Assembly (NCBI RefSeq): GCF_004804335.1
Contig: NZ_SRXY01000013.1
Location: 1-63,342 of the forward strand
Direction: 5' to 3'
Source of the DNA: Pacificoceanicola onchidii
Lineage (GTDB): Bacteria; Pseudomonadota; Alphaproteobacteria; Rhodobacterales; Rhodobacteraceae
DNA length: 63,342 bases
A program made the position numbers and the translations under genes. The notes under the pieces were generated by a model, which had not been told where the DNA came from, did not search any database, and worked only from the letters and a program-made list of their open reading frames with translations. Positions 16,671 through 27,973 of the stretch are shown here, one piece after another (within the stretch, counting starts at the first letter, position 1; each line of letters begins with the position of its first letter).

Positions 16671-18116
16671 TCAGCCTGCGGTTTCCAACAAACCCGCCAC
16701 GTCCAGATGAGCCTCCAGGTGGTCCGCGAGCGCGTCGAGTGTGCGTTCTACCGTGTCATCATAGCGCGCTTCCGAAGTCACGCCGAAACCCGCCAACCAG
16801 GCCGCTCGGAAGCCATCGTCAGAGAACATCCCGTGCAGGTAACTTCCCATGATGCGGCCATTTGTGGACACCGCACCTTCGGCAGCGCCATCTACATGGG
16901 CAAAGGGGCGGGATCGGTCCGGCCCGGTGGTTTCACCGATATGGATCTCATACCCCTTGAATGCCTTGCCGCTGGCGCTGTGGGTGGCGTCGACCTGTGT
17001 GAGATGCTTGTGCGGAGTCATGATCGTATCCACGTTCAGAAGCCCCAGACCATCATCCTTGCCGGGGTCACCTTCGATCCCGCCGGGATCCGCAACAGTG
17101 CGGCCCAGCATCTGGTAGCCGCCGCAAATCCCCAAAACATGCCCGCCGCGCCGCACATGCGCCGCAAGATCCACATCCCAGCCCTGCGCACGCAGGAAAG
17201 CCAGATCGCCGCGCGTGGACTTGGTTCCCGGAATGATCACCAGATCAGCATCACCCGGCAAAGCGCGGCCCGGTCCAAGCATGGTCAGCCGCACGCCTGG
17301 CTCCTGTGCCAGCGGATCGAGATCGTCGAAATTGGCAATACGCGACAGGCACAGGCATACGATGTGTAAACCGCTCGCGCGTTTGGGAGCATCCACGTCC
17401 AGCGCATCCTCGGCAGGCAGTTTCCAGGCTTCGCGAAACCAGGGCACCACACCGAAACCGCGCCAACCTGTCTGCGCTTCGATCATCGCATAGCCATCAT
17501 CAAACAGGCGCGGATCACCGCGAAACTTGTTGATCAGGAACCCTTTGACCAGCGCCGCATCCTCGGGATCAATCACCGCCTGCGTGCCGACGATCTGTGC
17601 AATGACACCGCCCCGGTCGATATCCCCGGCAAGGATCACCGGCACGTTTGCGGCGCGGGCAAACCCCATGTTGGCAATGTCGCCCCGGCGCAGATTGACC
17701 TCCGCCGGACTGCCGGCGCCTTCGACAATGACCAGATCATGCGCGGACTTCAGACGCTCAAAACTCTCCAGAACCTTGCCGATCAGCTGCGGTTTGAGAT
17801 CGTAGTAGTCGCGCGCCTTGGTGCTGGTAAAGCGTCTTCCCTGCACGATCACCTGCGCACCAACATCGGTTTCGGGTTTGAGAAGCACCGGGTTCATGTC
17901 CGTATGAAGCGGCAGGCCAGAGGCCAGCGCTTGCAGCGCCTGTGCCCGGCCAATCTCGCCGCCATCCTCCGTCACTGCGGCGTTGTTCGACATGTTCTGC
18001 GGCTTGAAAGGCGCAACGGACAGCCCTCGCCTGCGCGCAGCACGGCACAGGCCCGCCACCAGCATGGACTTGCCGACATTGCTGCCGGTGCCCTGGATCA
18101 TGAGCGCGCGGGGCAT
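16671..18116 (-). CDS. cobQ: Cobyric acid synthase (CobQ)
   Basis: ATP- and glutamine-dependent amidase converting adenosylcobyrinic a,c-diamide to cobyric acid. The 481 residues comprise an N-terminal dethiobiotin-synthetase-like ATPase domain ([20 protein letters not shown], 6-25; [10 protein letters not shown]) and a C-terminal class I glutamine amidotransferase domain with the nucleophile motif [12 protein letters not shown] and a late histidine in SYLHGMF. It starts three bases after the cobO stop and is the last gene of the run beginning at nrdH. Confidence 0.95.
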   Translation of the reverse strand: MPRALMIQGTGSNVGKSMLVAGLCRAARRRGLSVAPFKPQNMSNNAAVTEDGGEIGRAQALQALASGLPLHTDMNPVLLKPETDVGAQVIVQGRRFTSTKARDYYDLKPQLIGKVLESFERLKSAHDLVIVEGAGSPAEVNLRRGDIANMGFARAANVPVILAGDIDRGGVIAQIVGTQAVIDPEDAALVKGFLINKFRGDPRLFDDGYAMIEAQTGWRGFGVVPWFREAWKLPAEDALDVDAPKRASGLHIVCLCLSRIANFDDLDPLAQEPGVRLTMLGPGRALPGDADLVIIPGTKSTRGDLAFLRAQGWDVDLAAHVRRGGHVLGICGGYQMLGRTVADPGGIEGDPGKDDGLGLLNVDTIMTPHKHLTQVDATHSASGKAFKGYEIHIGETTGPDRSRPFAHVDGAAEGAVSTNGRIMGSYLHGMFSDDGFRAAWLAGFGVTSEARYDDTVERTLDALADHLEAHLDVAGLLETAG

Positions 18117-18119
18117 GGC

Positions 18120-18731
18120 TCAGAATTCCACGCCCTTCTGCGCCTTCACACCGTCTTTGAACGGGTGCTTTAGCAATGTCATTTCGGTGACCAGATCGGC
18201 AGCTTCGATCAGCTCGGGTTTGGCGTTGCGCCCGGTCAGGCAGACATGGGTCATCGCGGGCTTCTCGTTCAGCAGGAAGTCCACCACCTCGTCGATGTCG
18301 AGATAATCATAGCGCAGCGCGATGTTAATCTCGTCCAGCAGAACGAACTGGATCTCCGGGTCCAGAATTTGTTCCTTGGCAATGCGCCAGCCGTTTTCTG
18401 CAGCTGCCACGTCTCGTTCGCGGTCTTGTGTCTCCCAGGTGAAGCCTTCACCGGAGACAAAGAAGCGGACTTCTTCGGAGCACCGCTCGCGCAGAAAGGT
18501 TTTCTCACCGGTCTCCCAGCTACCCTTGATGAACTGAACAACGGCACAGGGCATGCCATGAGCAATGCAGCGGATGATCATGCCAAAGCCCGACGACGAT
18601 TTCCCTTTGCCCGCGCCGGTATGGACCATGATCAGACCTTTCTCTTCGGTCTTGGTCGCCATCATCTTGTCGCGCACGGCCTTGATCTTGCGCATTCTTT
18701 CGTTGTGTTGGGCGTTTATGTCATCGCTCAT
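18120..18731 (-). CDS. cobO: Cob(I)yrinic acid a,c-diamide adenosyltransferase (CobO/BtuR)
   Basis: Adds the adenosyl group to cobalt in the cobalamin pathway. It has 203 residues with the P-loop VHTGAGKGKSSSGFG (37-51), AVVQFIKGSWETGE, and the VLLDEINIALRYDYLD segment typical of CobO. It lies 66 bp downstream of the MazG-like gene and three bases before cobQ. As no terminator is visible in the 66-bp gap, nrd transcripts may continue into cobO-cobQ. Confidence 0.95.
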   Translation of the reverse strand: MSDDINAQHNERMRKIKAVRDKMMATKTEEKGLIMVHTGAGKGKSSSGFGMIIRCIAHGMPCAVVQFIKGSWETGEKTFLRERCSEEVRFFVSGEGFTWETQDRERDVAAAENGWRIAKEQILDPEIQFVLLDEINIALRYDYLDIDEVVDFLLNEKPAMTHVCLTGRNAKPELIEAADLVTEMTLLKHPFKDGVKAQKGVEF

Positions 18732-18797
18732 GTCTGCTCTCCATCCTTGTCCAAAGAGGTGGCATTGTGGTCGGAGGCGCGCAGCACTGCGTAGCCT

Positions 18798-19180
18798 CTA
18801 TTCAGGCAGAAACTGCCGCAGATTTGGCGGGAAGAAGTTCGGCCCTTTCAGAACCTTGCCATCTTCGCGCAACACGGGCGCGCCGTTTTCGCCGAGTTTG
18901 GACATGTTGGAGGCGTGCACCTCTCCCATGGCCGCGCCCTTCACCCCGTGCATGCCAAACTCCAGAAACGTCCCGTCGAGCACGTATTGAATGTCGCATA
19001 GCGCATCCAGAACCTCGACCATATCTCCGGCCTCTACCGCCTCGCGCAGCTCCGCCACTTCTTCTTCGAGGATGGCGAGGCGCATCTGAACACGGTCCTC
19101 GGGCAGTACAGGGCTGTCCTTGATTGGAACTTCAAAGGCCTCATGCCAGGCGCGCACAGTGGACAGGGTATCGGCGGTCA

Positions 19181-19181
<1 letters not shown>
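18798..19181 (-). CDS. MazG-like nucleoside triphosphate pyrophosphohydrolase
   Basis: Small all-helical hydrolase of 127 residues. The metal-binding core RLAILEEEVAELREAVE (about residues 33-49) and downstream DALCDIQYVLDG (the second acidic motif, about 59-70) define the MazG/HisE/dUTPase-like superfamily. Its ATG overlaps the nrdF stop by one base. Placement directly after a ribonucleotide reductase suggests removal of an unwanted (deoxy)nucleoside triphosphate, or dNTP pool balancing. The substrate cannot be inferred from sequence. Confidence 0.8.
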
Positions 19182-20170
<989 letters not shown>

Positions 20171-22318
20171 TTAGAGCGTGCAGGACACGCAGCCTTGCAC
20201 TTCCGTCCCTTCAAGGGCGGTCTGGCGCAGGCGGACGTAATAGATGGTCTTGATCCCCTTCTTCCATGCGTAAATCTGCGCGCGGTTGATGTCGCGGGTC
20301 GTGGCCTCGGCCGGGAAGAACAGGGTCAGAGAAAGCCCCTGATCCACGTGTTCTGTCGCCGCCGCATATGTGTCGATCAAAGCCTCAGGCCCGATGTCAT
20401 AGGCATCGCGGTAGTAATCCAGGTTCTCGTTGTCCATGAACGGCGCGGGGTAGTAAACGCGGCCGATCTTGCCCTCTTTGCGGATCTCGATACGCGAAAC
20501 GATGGGGTGGATCGAGGAAGTCGAGTTGTTGATGTAGCTGATCGAGCCAGTCGGCGGCACGGCCTGAAGGTTGCGGTTATAGAGCCCGTCCTTCATCACC
20601 GCCTCTTTCAGCGCGGTCCAGTCCTCGCGGCTCGGCAGGGTGATCTCGAACCGCTCGAACAGGGCCTTGGCCTCATCGGTTTCCGGCAGCCAATCCCGGG
20701 TCGTGTATTTGTCGAAGAAACTGCCATCCGCATAGGCAGACTTCTCAAACCCGACGAAGCTTTGGCCTTTTTCTCGCGCCAGCGCATTGGAGGCGCGGAT
20801 TGCGTGATAGGCGGCGGCGGCGAAATACACGCCGGTGAAATCAACACCTTCGGGGCTGCCGTAGTGGATGTGCTCGCGGGCGAGGAAGCCGTGCAGGTTC
20901 ATCTGCCCAAGCCCCACCGCATGGGCCTCATCGTTGCCGCGCCGGATCGAGGGCACGCTGTCGATGGCAGACATTTCGCTGACAGCCGTCAGTGCTCGAA
21001 TGGCCGTCTCGACAGTCGCACCAAAATCCGGCCCATCCATGGTCCGCGCGATATTCAGACTGCCAAGGTTGCAGGAAATATCCGTGCCGAGATGGCTAAA
21101 GCTCAGGTCGTCGTTGTATTCCGACGCCTCATTCACCTGCAAAATCTCGGAACAGAGGTTCGACATGGTGATGCGCCCGTCAATCGGGTTGGCCGCGTTC
21201 ACCGTGTCTTCGAACATGATATAGGGATAGCCGCTCTCGAACTGAATTTCCGCCAGCGTCTGAAAGAACTCGCGGGCATTGATCTTGGACTTGCGGATGC
21301 GCTTGTCGTCGACCATTTCGTCGTATTTCTCGGTGACGGAAATGTCCGAGAAGGGCACGCCGTAAACCTTCTCCACGTCATGCGGCGAGAAGAGGTACAT
21401 CTCTTCATTGCGCTTGGCGAGGTCAAAGGTCACATCCGGGATCACCACGCCGAGCGACAGCGTCTTGATGCGGATTTTCTCGTCCGCGTTTTCGCGTTTT
21501 GTGTCGAGGAACCGCAGGATATCCGGGTGATGCGCGTTCAGATAAACCGCCCCCGCACCCTGCCGCGCGCCCAGTTGGTTGGCATAGGAAAAACTGTCTT
21601 CGAGCAGCTTCATCACCGGGATGACGCCCGACGACTGGTTTTCAATGCCTTTGATCGGCGCACCGTGCTCGCGGATGTTGGTCAGCATCAGCGCCACACC
21701 GCCGCCACGCTTCGAGAGTTGCAGCGACGAGTTGATCGCCCGGCCAATGCTCTCCATGTTGTCTTCGACACGCAGCAGGAAGCAGGAAATCAACTCCCCG
21801 CGCGACTTCTTCCCGGCATTCAGGAAGGTCGGCGTTGCAGGCTGGAACCGGCCGCCGATGATCTCTTCCATATAGGCCATCGCCTGCGCTTCGTCCCCGC
21901 GCGCCAGCGCCAGTGAGACCATGCAAACCCGGTCCTCATAGCGTTCGAGATAGCGCTGCCCGTCGCGGGTCTTGAGCGTGTAGGAGGTGTAATACTTGAA
22001 CGCCCCGAGGAAGGTGGGAAAGCGGAATTTGCGGGCATAGGCGGCGGCCCAGATCTCGCGCTGGAAGTTCTTGGAGTACTGGTCGAGAACCTCTGCCTCG
22101 TAATAGCCCTCATCTACCAGATACCCGAGCTTTTCATCCAGCGAGTGGAAGAAAACCGTGTTCTGATTGACGTGCTGCAGGAAGTACTGACGCGCGGCCA
22201 TGCGATCCGCGTCAAAGCGAATATTGCCGTCCTCGTCATAGAGGTTCAGCATCGCGTTAAGCGCGTGGTAATCCAGCGCGGTGTCAGTCCCGTCCTGTGT
22301 CAGGCTATTGTCGAGCAT
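20171..22318 (-). CDS. nrdE: Class Ib ribonucleotide reductase, alpha subunit
   Basis: Catalytic subunit reducing ribonucleoside diphosphates, 715 residues. Active-site cysteines occur in [10 protein letters not shown] (about residue 176) and MSNLCSEI, and the C-terminal redox pair is GCVSCTL. There is no N-terminal ATP-cone, as expected for NrdE. The start at 22318 has GAGGA seven bases upstream and gives the usual length; an upstream ATG at 22390 would add 24 residues. The 5' end overlaps the end of nrdI by 14 bp. The whole operon lies behind a cobalamin riboswitch. Confidence 0.97.
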   Translation of the reverse strand: MLDNSLTQDGTDTALDYHALNAMLNLYDEDGNIRFDADRMAARQYFLQHVNQNTVFFHSLDEKLGYLVDEGYYEAEVLDQYSKNFQREIWAAAYARKFRFPTFLGAFKYYTSYTLKTRDGQRYLERYEDRVCMVSLALARGDEAQAMAYMEEIIGGRFQPATPTFLNAGKKSRGELISCFLLRVEDNMESIGRAINSSLQLSKRGGGVALMLTNIREHGAPIKGIENQSSGVIPVMKLLEDSFSYANQLGARQGAGAVYLNAHHPDILRFLDTKRENADEKIRIKTLSLGVVIPDVTFDLAKRNEEMYLFSPHDVEKVYGVPFSDISVTEKYDEMVDDKRIRKSKINAREFFQTLAEIQFESGYPYIMFEDTVNAANPIDGRITMSNLCSEILQVNEASEYNDDLSFSHLGTDISCNLGSLNIARTMDGPDFGATVETAIRALTAVSEMSAIDSVPSIRRGNDEAHAVGLGQMNLHGFLAREHIHYGSPEGVDFTGVYFAAAAYHAIRASNALAREKGQSFVGFEKSAYADGSFFDKYTTRDWLPETDEAKALFERFEITLPSREDWTALKEAVMKDGLYNRNLQAVPPTGSISYINNSTSSIHPIVSRIEIRKEGKIGRVYYPAPFMDNENLDYYRDAYDIGPEALIDTYAAATEHVDQGLSLTLFFPAEATTRDINRAQIYAWKKGIKTIYYVRLRQTALEGTEVQGCVSCTL

Positions 22319-22790
22319 TTGTTTCCTCAAGATGCGCAGCGGTGAGGGGAGCAGACCTACCCCCCTGTGCAATTGACTCGCTAGGGACATCCGGAAGATA
22401 TCCCCAGAATTTTTTCAGCCCCGCGCGCACGCGGGCCACATCGGTCTCTGTGCCTGCCAGTTCAAAGCGATAGAGCACGGGCACAGAGCATTTTTGCGCA
22501 ATGACATCCCCGGCCCGCGCGTAGGTCGCACCAAAGTTCCGGTTTCCCCCAGCGATCACACCGCGCAGCAGCGCGCGGCGACTTGGATCGTTGAGAAACC
22601 GGATCACCTGTTTCGGCACAGCGCCCCGTCCTTCGCCATCGGCATAGGTCGGGCAGATCAGGATAAAAGGGGCGGTTGGGGTGGGGAGGGTCTCGCCGCT
22701 TTGCGGTATACGCTCGGCGGGCAAACCAAGGTCCGCCACAAACCGCGCCGTATTGCCGGAGCGCGAAGAGAAATAGACAAGCCCCCCCAC
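22305..22790 (-). CDS. nrdI: NrdI flavodoxin-like activator of class Ib ribonucleotide reductase
   Basis: Flavodoxin-like protein of 161 residues that supplies oxidant for the NrdF metal-radical cofactor. The N-terminal phosphate-binding segment [15 protein letters not shown] (4-18), CPTYADGEG and [19 protein letters not shown] (about 77-95) are diagnostic of NrdI. It starts seven bases after nrdH and its end overlaps nrdE. The C-terminal ~25 residues extend beyond typical NrdI length. Confidence 0.95.
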   Translation of the reverse strand: MGGLVYFSSRSGNTARFVADLGLPAERIPQSGETLPTPTAPFILICPTYADGEGRGAVPKQVIRFLNDPSRRALLRGVIAGGNRNFGATYARAGDVIAQKCSVPVLYRFELAGTETDVARVRAGLKKFWGYLPDVPSESIAQGGRSAPLTAAHLEETNARQ

Positions 22791-22797
22791 GGTCAGA

Positions 22798-23019
22798 TCA
22801 GGACAGGCGGCCGATCAGGTCAGGGCGGAAGCCCGCCCAATGCGCATCGCCCGCGATCACGACAGGCGCCTGGCGGTAGCCCAGTTCGGTGACGTGGCTC
22901 ATGGCGGAATCGTCTTCGGTCAGATCAACAACGATGTACTCAAGCCCTTTGGCTTCGAGTGCACGGGTGGTTGCGGTGCATTGCACGCAGGCCGGCTTGG
23001 AATAAACGGTGATGCTCAT
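22798..23019 (-). CDS. nrdH: NrdH glutaredoxin-like redoxin
   Basis: Electron donor for NrdE, 73 residues, with the active site [12 protein letters not shown] (residues 10-21) and the Gly-Tyr-Arg-Gln-Ala-Pro-Val loop of thioredoxin-like NrdH proteins. The start at 23019 has GAGGGA eight bases upstream. It is the first gene of nrdHIEF. The GGGACAC overlapping its ribosome site can pair with GTGTCCC at 23064-23058, so translation may be controlled together with the riboswitch. Confidence 0.95.
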   Translation of the reverse strand: MSITVYSKPACVQCTATTRALEAKGLEYIVVDLTEDDSAMSHVTELGYRQAPVVIAGDAHWAGFRPDLIGRLS

Positions 23020-23023
23020 AGAT

Positions 23024-23064
23024 GTGTCCCTCATCCTGTTGTGTCGAAAGGACAGGGGGGACAC
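23024..23064 (-). promoter_or_regulatory. Ribosome-site-sequestering hairpin of nrdH
   Basis: On the minus strand GTGTCCC (23064-23058) is complementary over seven bases to GGGACAC (23030-23024), which contains part of the nrdH ribosome site. It lies between the riboswitch aptamer and nrdH, the position of an expression platform. Folding is inferred, not computed. Confidence 0.5.
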
Positions 23065-23147
23065 GAAGACCCTCACGCAGACAAAAGTCTGGGCAAGTCT
23101 ATCACGCACCCCGAGGCCCTCCGCCTCTGGTTCTCGTCGTCCGTCAT

Positions 23148-23310
23148 GGCAGGTCTCCTGACTTGCGGATCACCGCTCGGCTGTCCTTCCCAGGGCAAAA
23201 CCCCAGTGGATGTTCAGCGTCGCTCTCCGCTCACAGTTGCGGGGGCAGTACCGGATTAGAGCTGTCCCGCCCGCACCGGTTTCCCTCTTTCCTCCCCGAG
23301 TCGCCCCGGG
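23148..23310 (-). promoter_or_regulatory. Cobalamin riboswitch upstream of nrdHIEF
   Basis: Read on the minus strand, this leader contains GGGAAACCGGTG, then the highly conserved CTGCCCCCGCAACTGTGAGC, and ends with the B12 box CAAGTCAGGAGACCTGCC. These occur in the canonical order and spacing of the cobalamin aptamer. It lies about 130 nt upstream of nrdH. Adenosylcobalamin binding would lower expression of the B12-independent reductase and of the co-oriented MazG-like, cobO and cobQ genes. The 5' boundary is approximate. Confidence 0.94.
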
Positions 23311-23349
23311 AAACCATAACGTAACCAATTGGCCCAAATTTGAGAGAGG

Positions 23350-23365
23350 TGTCAATATATAGTAT
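23350..23365. promoter_or_regulatory. Candidate NrdR box
   Basis: On the minus strand ATACTATATATTGACA matches the ten-base core CWATATATWG of the NrdR consensus in full, with differences only in the outer bases. It lies just upstream of the riboswitch and overlaps a TTGACA -35-like element. Only one box is seen, whereas NrdR sites usually come in pairs. Confidence 0.55.
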
Positions 23366-23367
23366 GC

Positions 23368-26100
23368 CTACGCCGCCGCTTTTCCATCTGTAGGGGTAGG
23401 AACGTAATTCAGCACAGGTGCGAGCCAGCGTTCTGCCTCTTCGAGGTCCATACCTTTGCGGCGGGCATAGTCCACAACCTGATCACGCTCAACCTTGCCC
23501 ACACCGAAGTAATAGCTCTCGGGATGACCAATGTAGAGACCGGAAACAGACGACCCGGGCCACATGGCCATGCTCTCGGTCAGCTCAACCCCGGTGACCT
23601 CCGTCGCATCGAGAAGATCGAACAAGGTGCGCTTCTCCGTGTGGTCCGGTTGCGCTGGATATCCGGGGGCGGGGCGGATGCCGTCGTAGGGCTCCCCAAT
23701 CAACGCTTGCGGATCAAACGCCTCCTCCGGCGCATAGCCCCAGAACTCGCGCCGCACCCGTTCGTGCAGCATTTCGGCCATGGCCTCGGCAAAGCGGTCG
23801 GCCAGCGCTTTGACAAGAATCGAGCCATAGTTGTCATTCGCCTTGTCGAGCCGCTCCGCGATCTCGATCTCCTCCGGCCCTGCCGTCACCACAAAGCCGC
23901 CCACATGATCCGCGCCGCGCCCTTCGGGGACGACGAAATCCGACAGCGCCAGATTGCGCCGGTCGCCGCGTTTGGCGGTCTGCTGGCGCAGGGTGTGCAG
24001 GGTTGCGCGGGTCTCGGTCCGGCTCTCATCCGAATAGAGGCGGATGTCGTCGCCGACCGTATTCGCAGGCCAGAAACCGACCACTGCGCGGGGCGTGAAC
24101 CAGCGCTCCGTAATGATTTTCTCCAGCATTTCCTGCGCATCGGCAAACAGCGCCCGCGCTGCCGCGCCCTGCTTTTCATCATCCAGAATCTTGGGGTAGA
24201 CGCCGCGCATCTCCCAGGTCTGGAAAAACGGCGTCCAGTCGATGTAACGGGCGATCACTGCCAGATCCCAATCCTCGATCACCTTTGTGCCGGTAAAGCT
24301 CGGCTGGGCGGGCGTGAACCCATCCCAATCCAGCGCCAACGCATTCGCGCGTGCTTTTGCCAGCGGCAAACGGTTCTTGGCCCGCTCGCTGCGGGCGTGT
24401 TTCTCGGCTACATCGGCATATTCGGTGCGGATGCTTTCGACATAATCGGGTTTCTGCGTTTCACTCAGCAGCGCGCCGACCACACCAACGGCGCGGCTCG
24501 CGTCGGTCACATAGACCGCTTGCCCCAGATCATAGCGCGGTGCGATTTTGACGGCGGTATGCACCTTCGACGTAGTGGCCCCGCCGATCAGCAGGGGGAT
24601 ATCAAAGCCTTCGCGCTCCATTTCCGTGGCCAGATGCACCATCTCATCCAAAGACGGCGTGATCAGCCCGGACAGGCCGATGATGTCCACATTCTCTTCG
24701 CGGGCGACCTGCAAGATCTTCTGCGGCGGCACCATGACGCCCAGGTCGACAATCTCATAGTTGTTACAGGCCAGCACGACCCCGACGATATTCTTGCCGA
24801 TGTCATGCACATCGCCTTTGACCGTCGCCATCAGCACCTTGCCCGCCGATTGCCGCGCTTCGCCTCCGTTCGCGCGCTTTTCTTCTTCCATGTAAGGCAG
24901 CAGAACGGCCACCGCTTGTTTCATCACGCGGGCCGATTTCACCACCTGCGGCAGGAACATCTTTCCTGCGCCAAACAAATCGCCGACCACGTTCATACCC
25001 GCCATCAGCGGCCCTTCGATCACGTGCAAAGGGCGGTCGGCCGCGGCTCGTGCGGTCTCTGTATCCTCTTCGATAAATTCGGTGATGCCGTTGACCAAGG
25101 CGTGTTCGAGCCGCTTTTCAACCGGCCAGTCTCGCCACGCCAGATCGCGCACTTTCGCTTCGCGTTTGCCGCCGAGAAACCGCTCGGCAATCTCAAGCAT
25201 CCGTTCCGTCGCCGTGCCGCCCGCCTTTGGCACGCGGTTCAGGACCACATCCTCACAGGCCTCGCGCAGTTCCGGCTCAATCTGGTCGTAAACCGCCAAT
25301 TGCCCGGCGTTGACGATGCCCATGTCCATGCCTGCCTTGATGGCGTGATAGAGGAACACCGCGTGCATCGCCTCACGCACCGTCTCGTTGCCGCGGAAGC
25401 TGAAGCTCAGGTTCGACACGCCGCCCGACACATGCGCATGGGGCAGGTTTTGCCGGATCCAGCGCGTCGCCTCGATGAAATCGACGCCGTAGTTGTCGTG
25501 CTCTTCAATCCCCGTCGCCACGGCAAAGACGTTGGGGTCAAAGATGATGTCCTCGGGCGGGAAGCCCATTTCGTCGACAAGGATGCGATAGGCGCGGGCG
25601 CAAATCTCGGTTTTGCGCTCAAAAGTGTCCGCCTGCCCGGTTTCGTCAAAGGCCATGACAACCACCGCTGCGCCATAGGCCAAGCAAAGCTCCGCATGAT
25701 GACGAAACGCCTCTTCGCCTTCCTTGAGGCTGATGGAATTGACCACCGGTTTGCCCTGCACACAGTGCAGCCCGGCTTCGATCACCTCCCATTTGGAGCT
25801 GTCGATCATGATCGGAACGCGGGCGATGTCCGGCTCAGAGGCGATGAGGTTGAGGAACTCGATCATCGCCTGTTTGCTGTCGATCAGACCTTCATCCATG
25901 TTCACGTCAATGATCTGCGCACCGTTCTCCACCTGATCGCGCGCCACCTCCAGAGCGGTTGCAAAATCGCGGTTGACGATCAGCTTGCGGAACCGGGCAG
26001 AGCCGGTGACATTTGTGCGCTCGCCCACGTTCACAAAGGGAATGTCCGGCGTCAGGACGAAGGGCTCAAGGCCGGAAAGGCGCAGGTAACGGTTGGTCAT
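23368..26100 (-). CDS. metH: Methionine synthase MetH, pterin/B12-binding/activation part
   Basis: The larger half of B12-dependent methionine synthase, 910 residues. Domains in order: pterin-binding ([20 protein letters not shown], about 23-42), cobalamin cap and binding domain ([20 protein letters not shown] with the cobalt-ligating His, and [13 protein letters not shown]), and the C-terminal AdoMet-dependent reactivation domain (from about residue 590; [28 protein letters not shown]). The homocysteine-binding domain is missing here and encoded by the upstream gene, whose stop overlaps this ATG by four bases. The stop codon lies only two bases before the nrd regulatory region. Confidence 0.95.
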   Translation of the reverse strand: MTNRYLRLSGLEPFVLTPDIPFVNVGERTNVTGSARFRKLIVNRDFATALEVARDQVENGAQIIDVNMDEGLIDSKQAMIEFLNLIASEPDIARVPIMIDSSKWEVIEAGLHCVQGKPVVNSISLKEGEEAFRHHAELCLAYGAAVVVMAFDETGQADTFERKTEICARAYRILVDEMGFPPEDIIFDPNVFAVATGIEEHDNYGVDFIEATRWIRQNLPHAHVSGGVSNLSFSFRGNETVREAMHAVFLYHAIKAGMDMGIVNAGQLAVYDQIEPELREACEDVVLNRVPKAGGTATERMLEIAERFLGGKREAKVRDLAWRDWPVEKRLEHALVNGITEFIEEDTETARAAADRPLHVIEGPLMAGMNVVGDLFGAGKMFLPQVVKSARVMKQAVAVLLPYMEEEKRANGGEARQSAGKVLMATVKGDVHDIGKNIVGVVLACNNYEIVDLGVMVPPQKILQVAREENVDIIGLSGLITPSLDEMVHLATEMEREGFDIPLLIGGATTSKVHTAVKIAPRYDLGQAVYVTDASRAVGVVGALLSETQKPDYVESIRTEYADVAEKHARSERAKNRLPLAKARANALALDWDGFTPAQPSFTGTKVIEDWDLAVIARYIDWTPFFQTWEMRGVYPKILDDEKQGAAARALFADAQEMLEKIITERWFTPRAVVGFWPANTVGDDIRLYSDESRTETRATLHTLRQQTAKRGDRRNLALSDFVVPEGRGADHVGGFVVTAGPEEIEIAERLDKANDNYGSILVKALADRFAEAMAEMLHERVRREFWGYAPEEAFDPQALIGEPYDGIRPAPGYPAQPDHTEKRTLFDLLDATEVTGVELTESMAMWPGSSVSGLYIGHPESYYFGVGKVERDQVVDYARRKGMDLEEAERWLAPVLNYVPTPTDGKAAA

Positions 26101-27149
26101 GACTGGACCTTTCTCGGGGCGAAGGATGACACTGCGTCTGCGATGGCGCGAATGTGGTCCGGGGTGGTGCCGCAGCAGCCCCCAACAACGTTGACGATGC
26201 CGTCTCGGGCGAAGTCTTTCACCTGCGCAGCTGTCTCCTCGGGTGTTTCATCATATGCGCCAAACTCATTGGGCAGTCCCGCATTGGGATAAGCGCAGGT
26301 GAGCGCCGTGGCGACACTTGCAATCTCCGCCATATGCGGGCGCATTGACTCGGCCCCAAGCGCGCAGTTGAGCCCAACGGTGAAGGGTCGGGCATGGGCA
26401 ACTGAATGCCAGAACGCCGTTGGTGTCTGCCCCGACAGCGTGCGCCCCGAAGCGTCCGTAATGGTTCCGGAAATCATGATTGGCAGGCGTTTTCCCGCTT
26501 TGGCAAAACTCTCGTAGGCCGCAAAAATCGCGGCCTTGGCGTTGAGCGTGTCAAAGATCGTCTCGATCAGGATCAGATCCGAACCCCCTTCAATCAACCC
26601 GTCGATCTGCTGACCATAAGCAACGCGCAGATCGTGAAATGTCACGGCGCGATAGCCGGGATCGTTCACATCCGGGCTGATGGAGGCAGTGCGGTTTGTC
26701 GGACCGACAGCCCCAGCCACAAAGCGGGACCGGCCATCGGCTGCCTCGGCCCGATCCGCCGCCCGCCGAGCAACTTGCGCCCCGGCGACGTTCAGATCAT
26801 GCACGGCGTCTTCGAGGCCATAATCCGCTTGGGCGATGCTGGTCGAAGAAAACGTATTGGTTTCCAGAATATCCGCACCCGCCATGGCAAAGGTATACTG
26901 AATGTCCTCCACCGCCTGAGGCTGGGTCAGGACAAGCAGGTCATTGTTGCCCTGCTGCGGGTGATCCGGGTGGTAATGGTGCCGACAACCGGGGCCGTGG
27001 ATATGCCCCTTGGCTGTGAAGTCCTCTTCCGACAGGCCCAGCGTCTGGATCATCGTCCCCATCGCCCCGTCAAGGATCAGGATCCGTTCGGATGCCATTT
27101 GACGAAGCTGCGTCAGGGCAGGGGTTTCGGGCAGGGAAAAATTCAGCAT
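26097..27149 (-). CDS. metH: Methionine synthase homocysteine S-methyltransferase domain (separate MetH N-terminal part)
   Basis: Stand-alone homocysteine-binding half of MetH, 350 residues. [17 protein letters not shown] (23-39) opens the barrel. The zinc ligands are the Cys of [10 protein letters not shown] and the pair in [14 protein letters not shown] (about 320-333). It ends exactly where the folate domain would begin in a one-piece MetH and overlaps the next start as ATGA, so both should be made together. A recent frameshift is possible, but the natural start and intact termini favour a stable split. A BHMT-like role alone is less likely given the neighbour. Confidence 0.92.
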   Translation of the reverse strand: MLNFSLPETPALTQLRQMASERILILDGAMGTMIQTLGLSEEDFTAKGHIHGPGCRHHYHPDHPQQGNNDLLVLTQPQAVEDIQYTFAMAGADILETNTFSSTSIAQADYGLEDAVHDLNVAGAQVARRAADRAEAADGRSRFVAGAVGPTNRTASISPDVNDPGYRAVTFHDLRVAYGQQIDGLIEGGSDLILIETIFDTLNAKAAIFAAYESFAKAGKRLPIMISGTITDASGRTLSGQTPTAFWHSVAHARPFTVGLNCALGAESMRPHMAEIASVATALTCAYPNAGLPNEFGAYDETPEETAAQVKDFARDGIVNVVGGCCGTTPDHIRAIADAVSSFAPRKVQS

Positions 27150-27303
27150 GGCGCAAATGACCGGGTTGTGAGGGTTGGACGCCTCTATAGCCCGATCAAA
27201 TCATGAGGTATAATGAATGTTTCCCGGATTAATTATGAAGGCTACTCATCTACTGATCGACAGGCCCGGCGACGAACAGCCGCCTGAAACGTGAAAGGGC
27301 AGG

Positions 27304-27969
27304 TCACACGGGGCGCCTCGCCGTGCGGAAAAGACGGACGCCGACGGCAACAAACCAGAGAATGCCGCCAAGGCCAAAGACAACTCCAGCGGTTTCTCCG
27401 ATGCTGGGGATCAGCGTCAGCGCGCCGCCGAGGCCGGTTATACTCCCAAGGCCAGCGGTCAGAAGGCCAAAGTTGCCACTCTTGTAGGCCACGCCGCTGA
27501 CGCAAAGTATCCAAACCCCGCCAACGATTTCATTGCCGCCACCAAGACCAAGTTCCACGGCCCGCAAGATGCGCCATAGCTCCGCAGCACCCACGGGATC
27601 GGCAGCCGCCAATCCTGACACTTCCTCTACAGCGACATTCGCGATCATTCCCGCGCCCAGAACCAAACCAACCCAAATAAACCCAATCCCCTGCGTCACG
27701 GCCGCCCATGCCGGAGCCTGGACGCGTAGACTGGTGTGCAAGGCAACCACCAGAACCGCGAGTGCAAAGCCGTTTAGAATGTAAATGACACTGTTGAACA
27801 AGACCATCAGGCCCGGTTGCTGCGCGGTGAACTGCACAACGGCCGCAGCGTCAATAGTCGGTGTTCCGAACCCCAGCGGGACCAGCCATTTTATCAGAAA
27901 CGCGAAGCCGAACAGGTAAGTTCCCGCGCAAATGAGGGCTGCGAGCCCGCCGGTTTTCTCAAGCGTCAT
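27304..27969 (-). CDS. DUF4386-like integral membrane protein
   Basis: Hydrophobic protein of 221 residues with about six predicted membrane segments (for example GLAALICAGTYLFGFAFLIK at the N-terminus and a Gly-rich last pair). Length and topology resemble DUF4386-type proteins; no catalytic motif is visible. The start at 27969 has AAAGG eight bases upstream; ATG 27993 overlaps the preceding gene. It lies four bases after the SDR gene, so probably in the same operon. Function unknown. Confidence 0.7.
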   Translation of the reverse strand: MTLEKTGGLAALICAGTYLFGFAFLIKWLVPLGFGTPTIDAAAVVQFTAQQPGLMVLFNSVIYILNGFALAVLVVALHTSLRVQAPAWAAVTQGIGFIWVGLVLGAGMIANVAVEEVSGLAAADPVGAAELWRILRAVELGLGGGNEIVGGVWILCVSGVAYKSGNFGLLTAGLGSITGLGGALTLIPSIGETAGVVFGLGGILWFVAVGVRLFRTARRPV

Positions 27970-27973
27970 CGAT

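Noticed and set aside
23524-26292. 922-codon plus-strand frame opposite metH
   Set aside because: Antisense shadow of metH; no domain recognised and all metH motifs are intact on the other strand.
27150-27303. Possible SAM or SAH riboswitch upstream of the metH pair
   Set aside because: I could not find conserved aptamer elements or a convincing regulator palindrome; only A+T-rich promoter-like sequence is visible.
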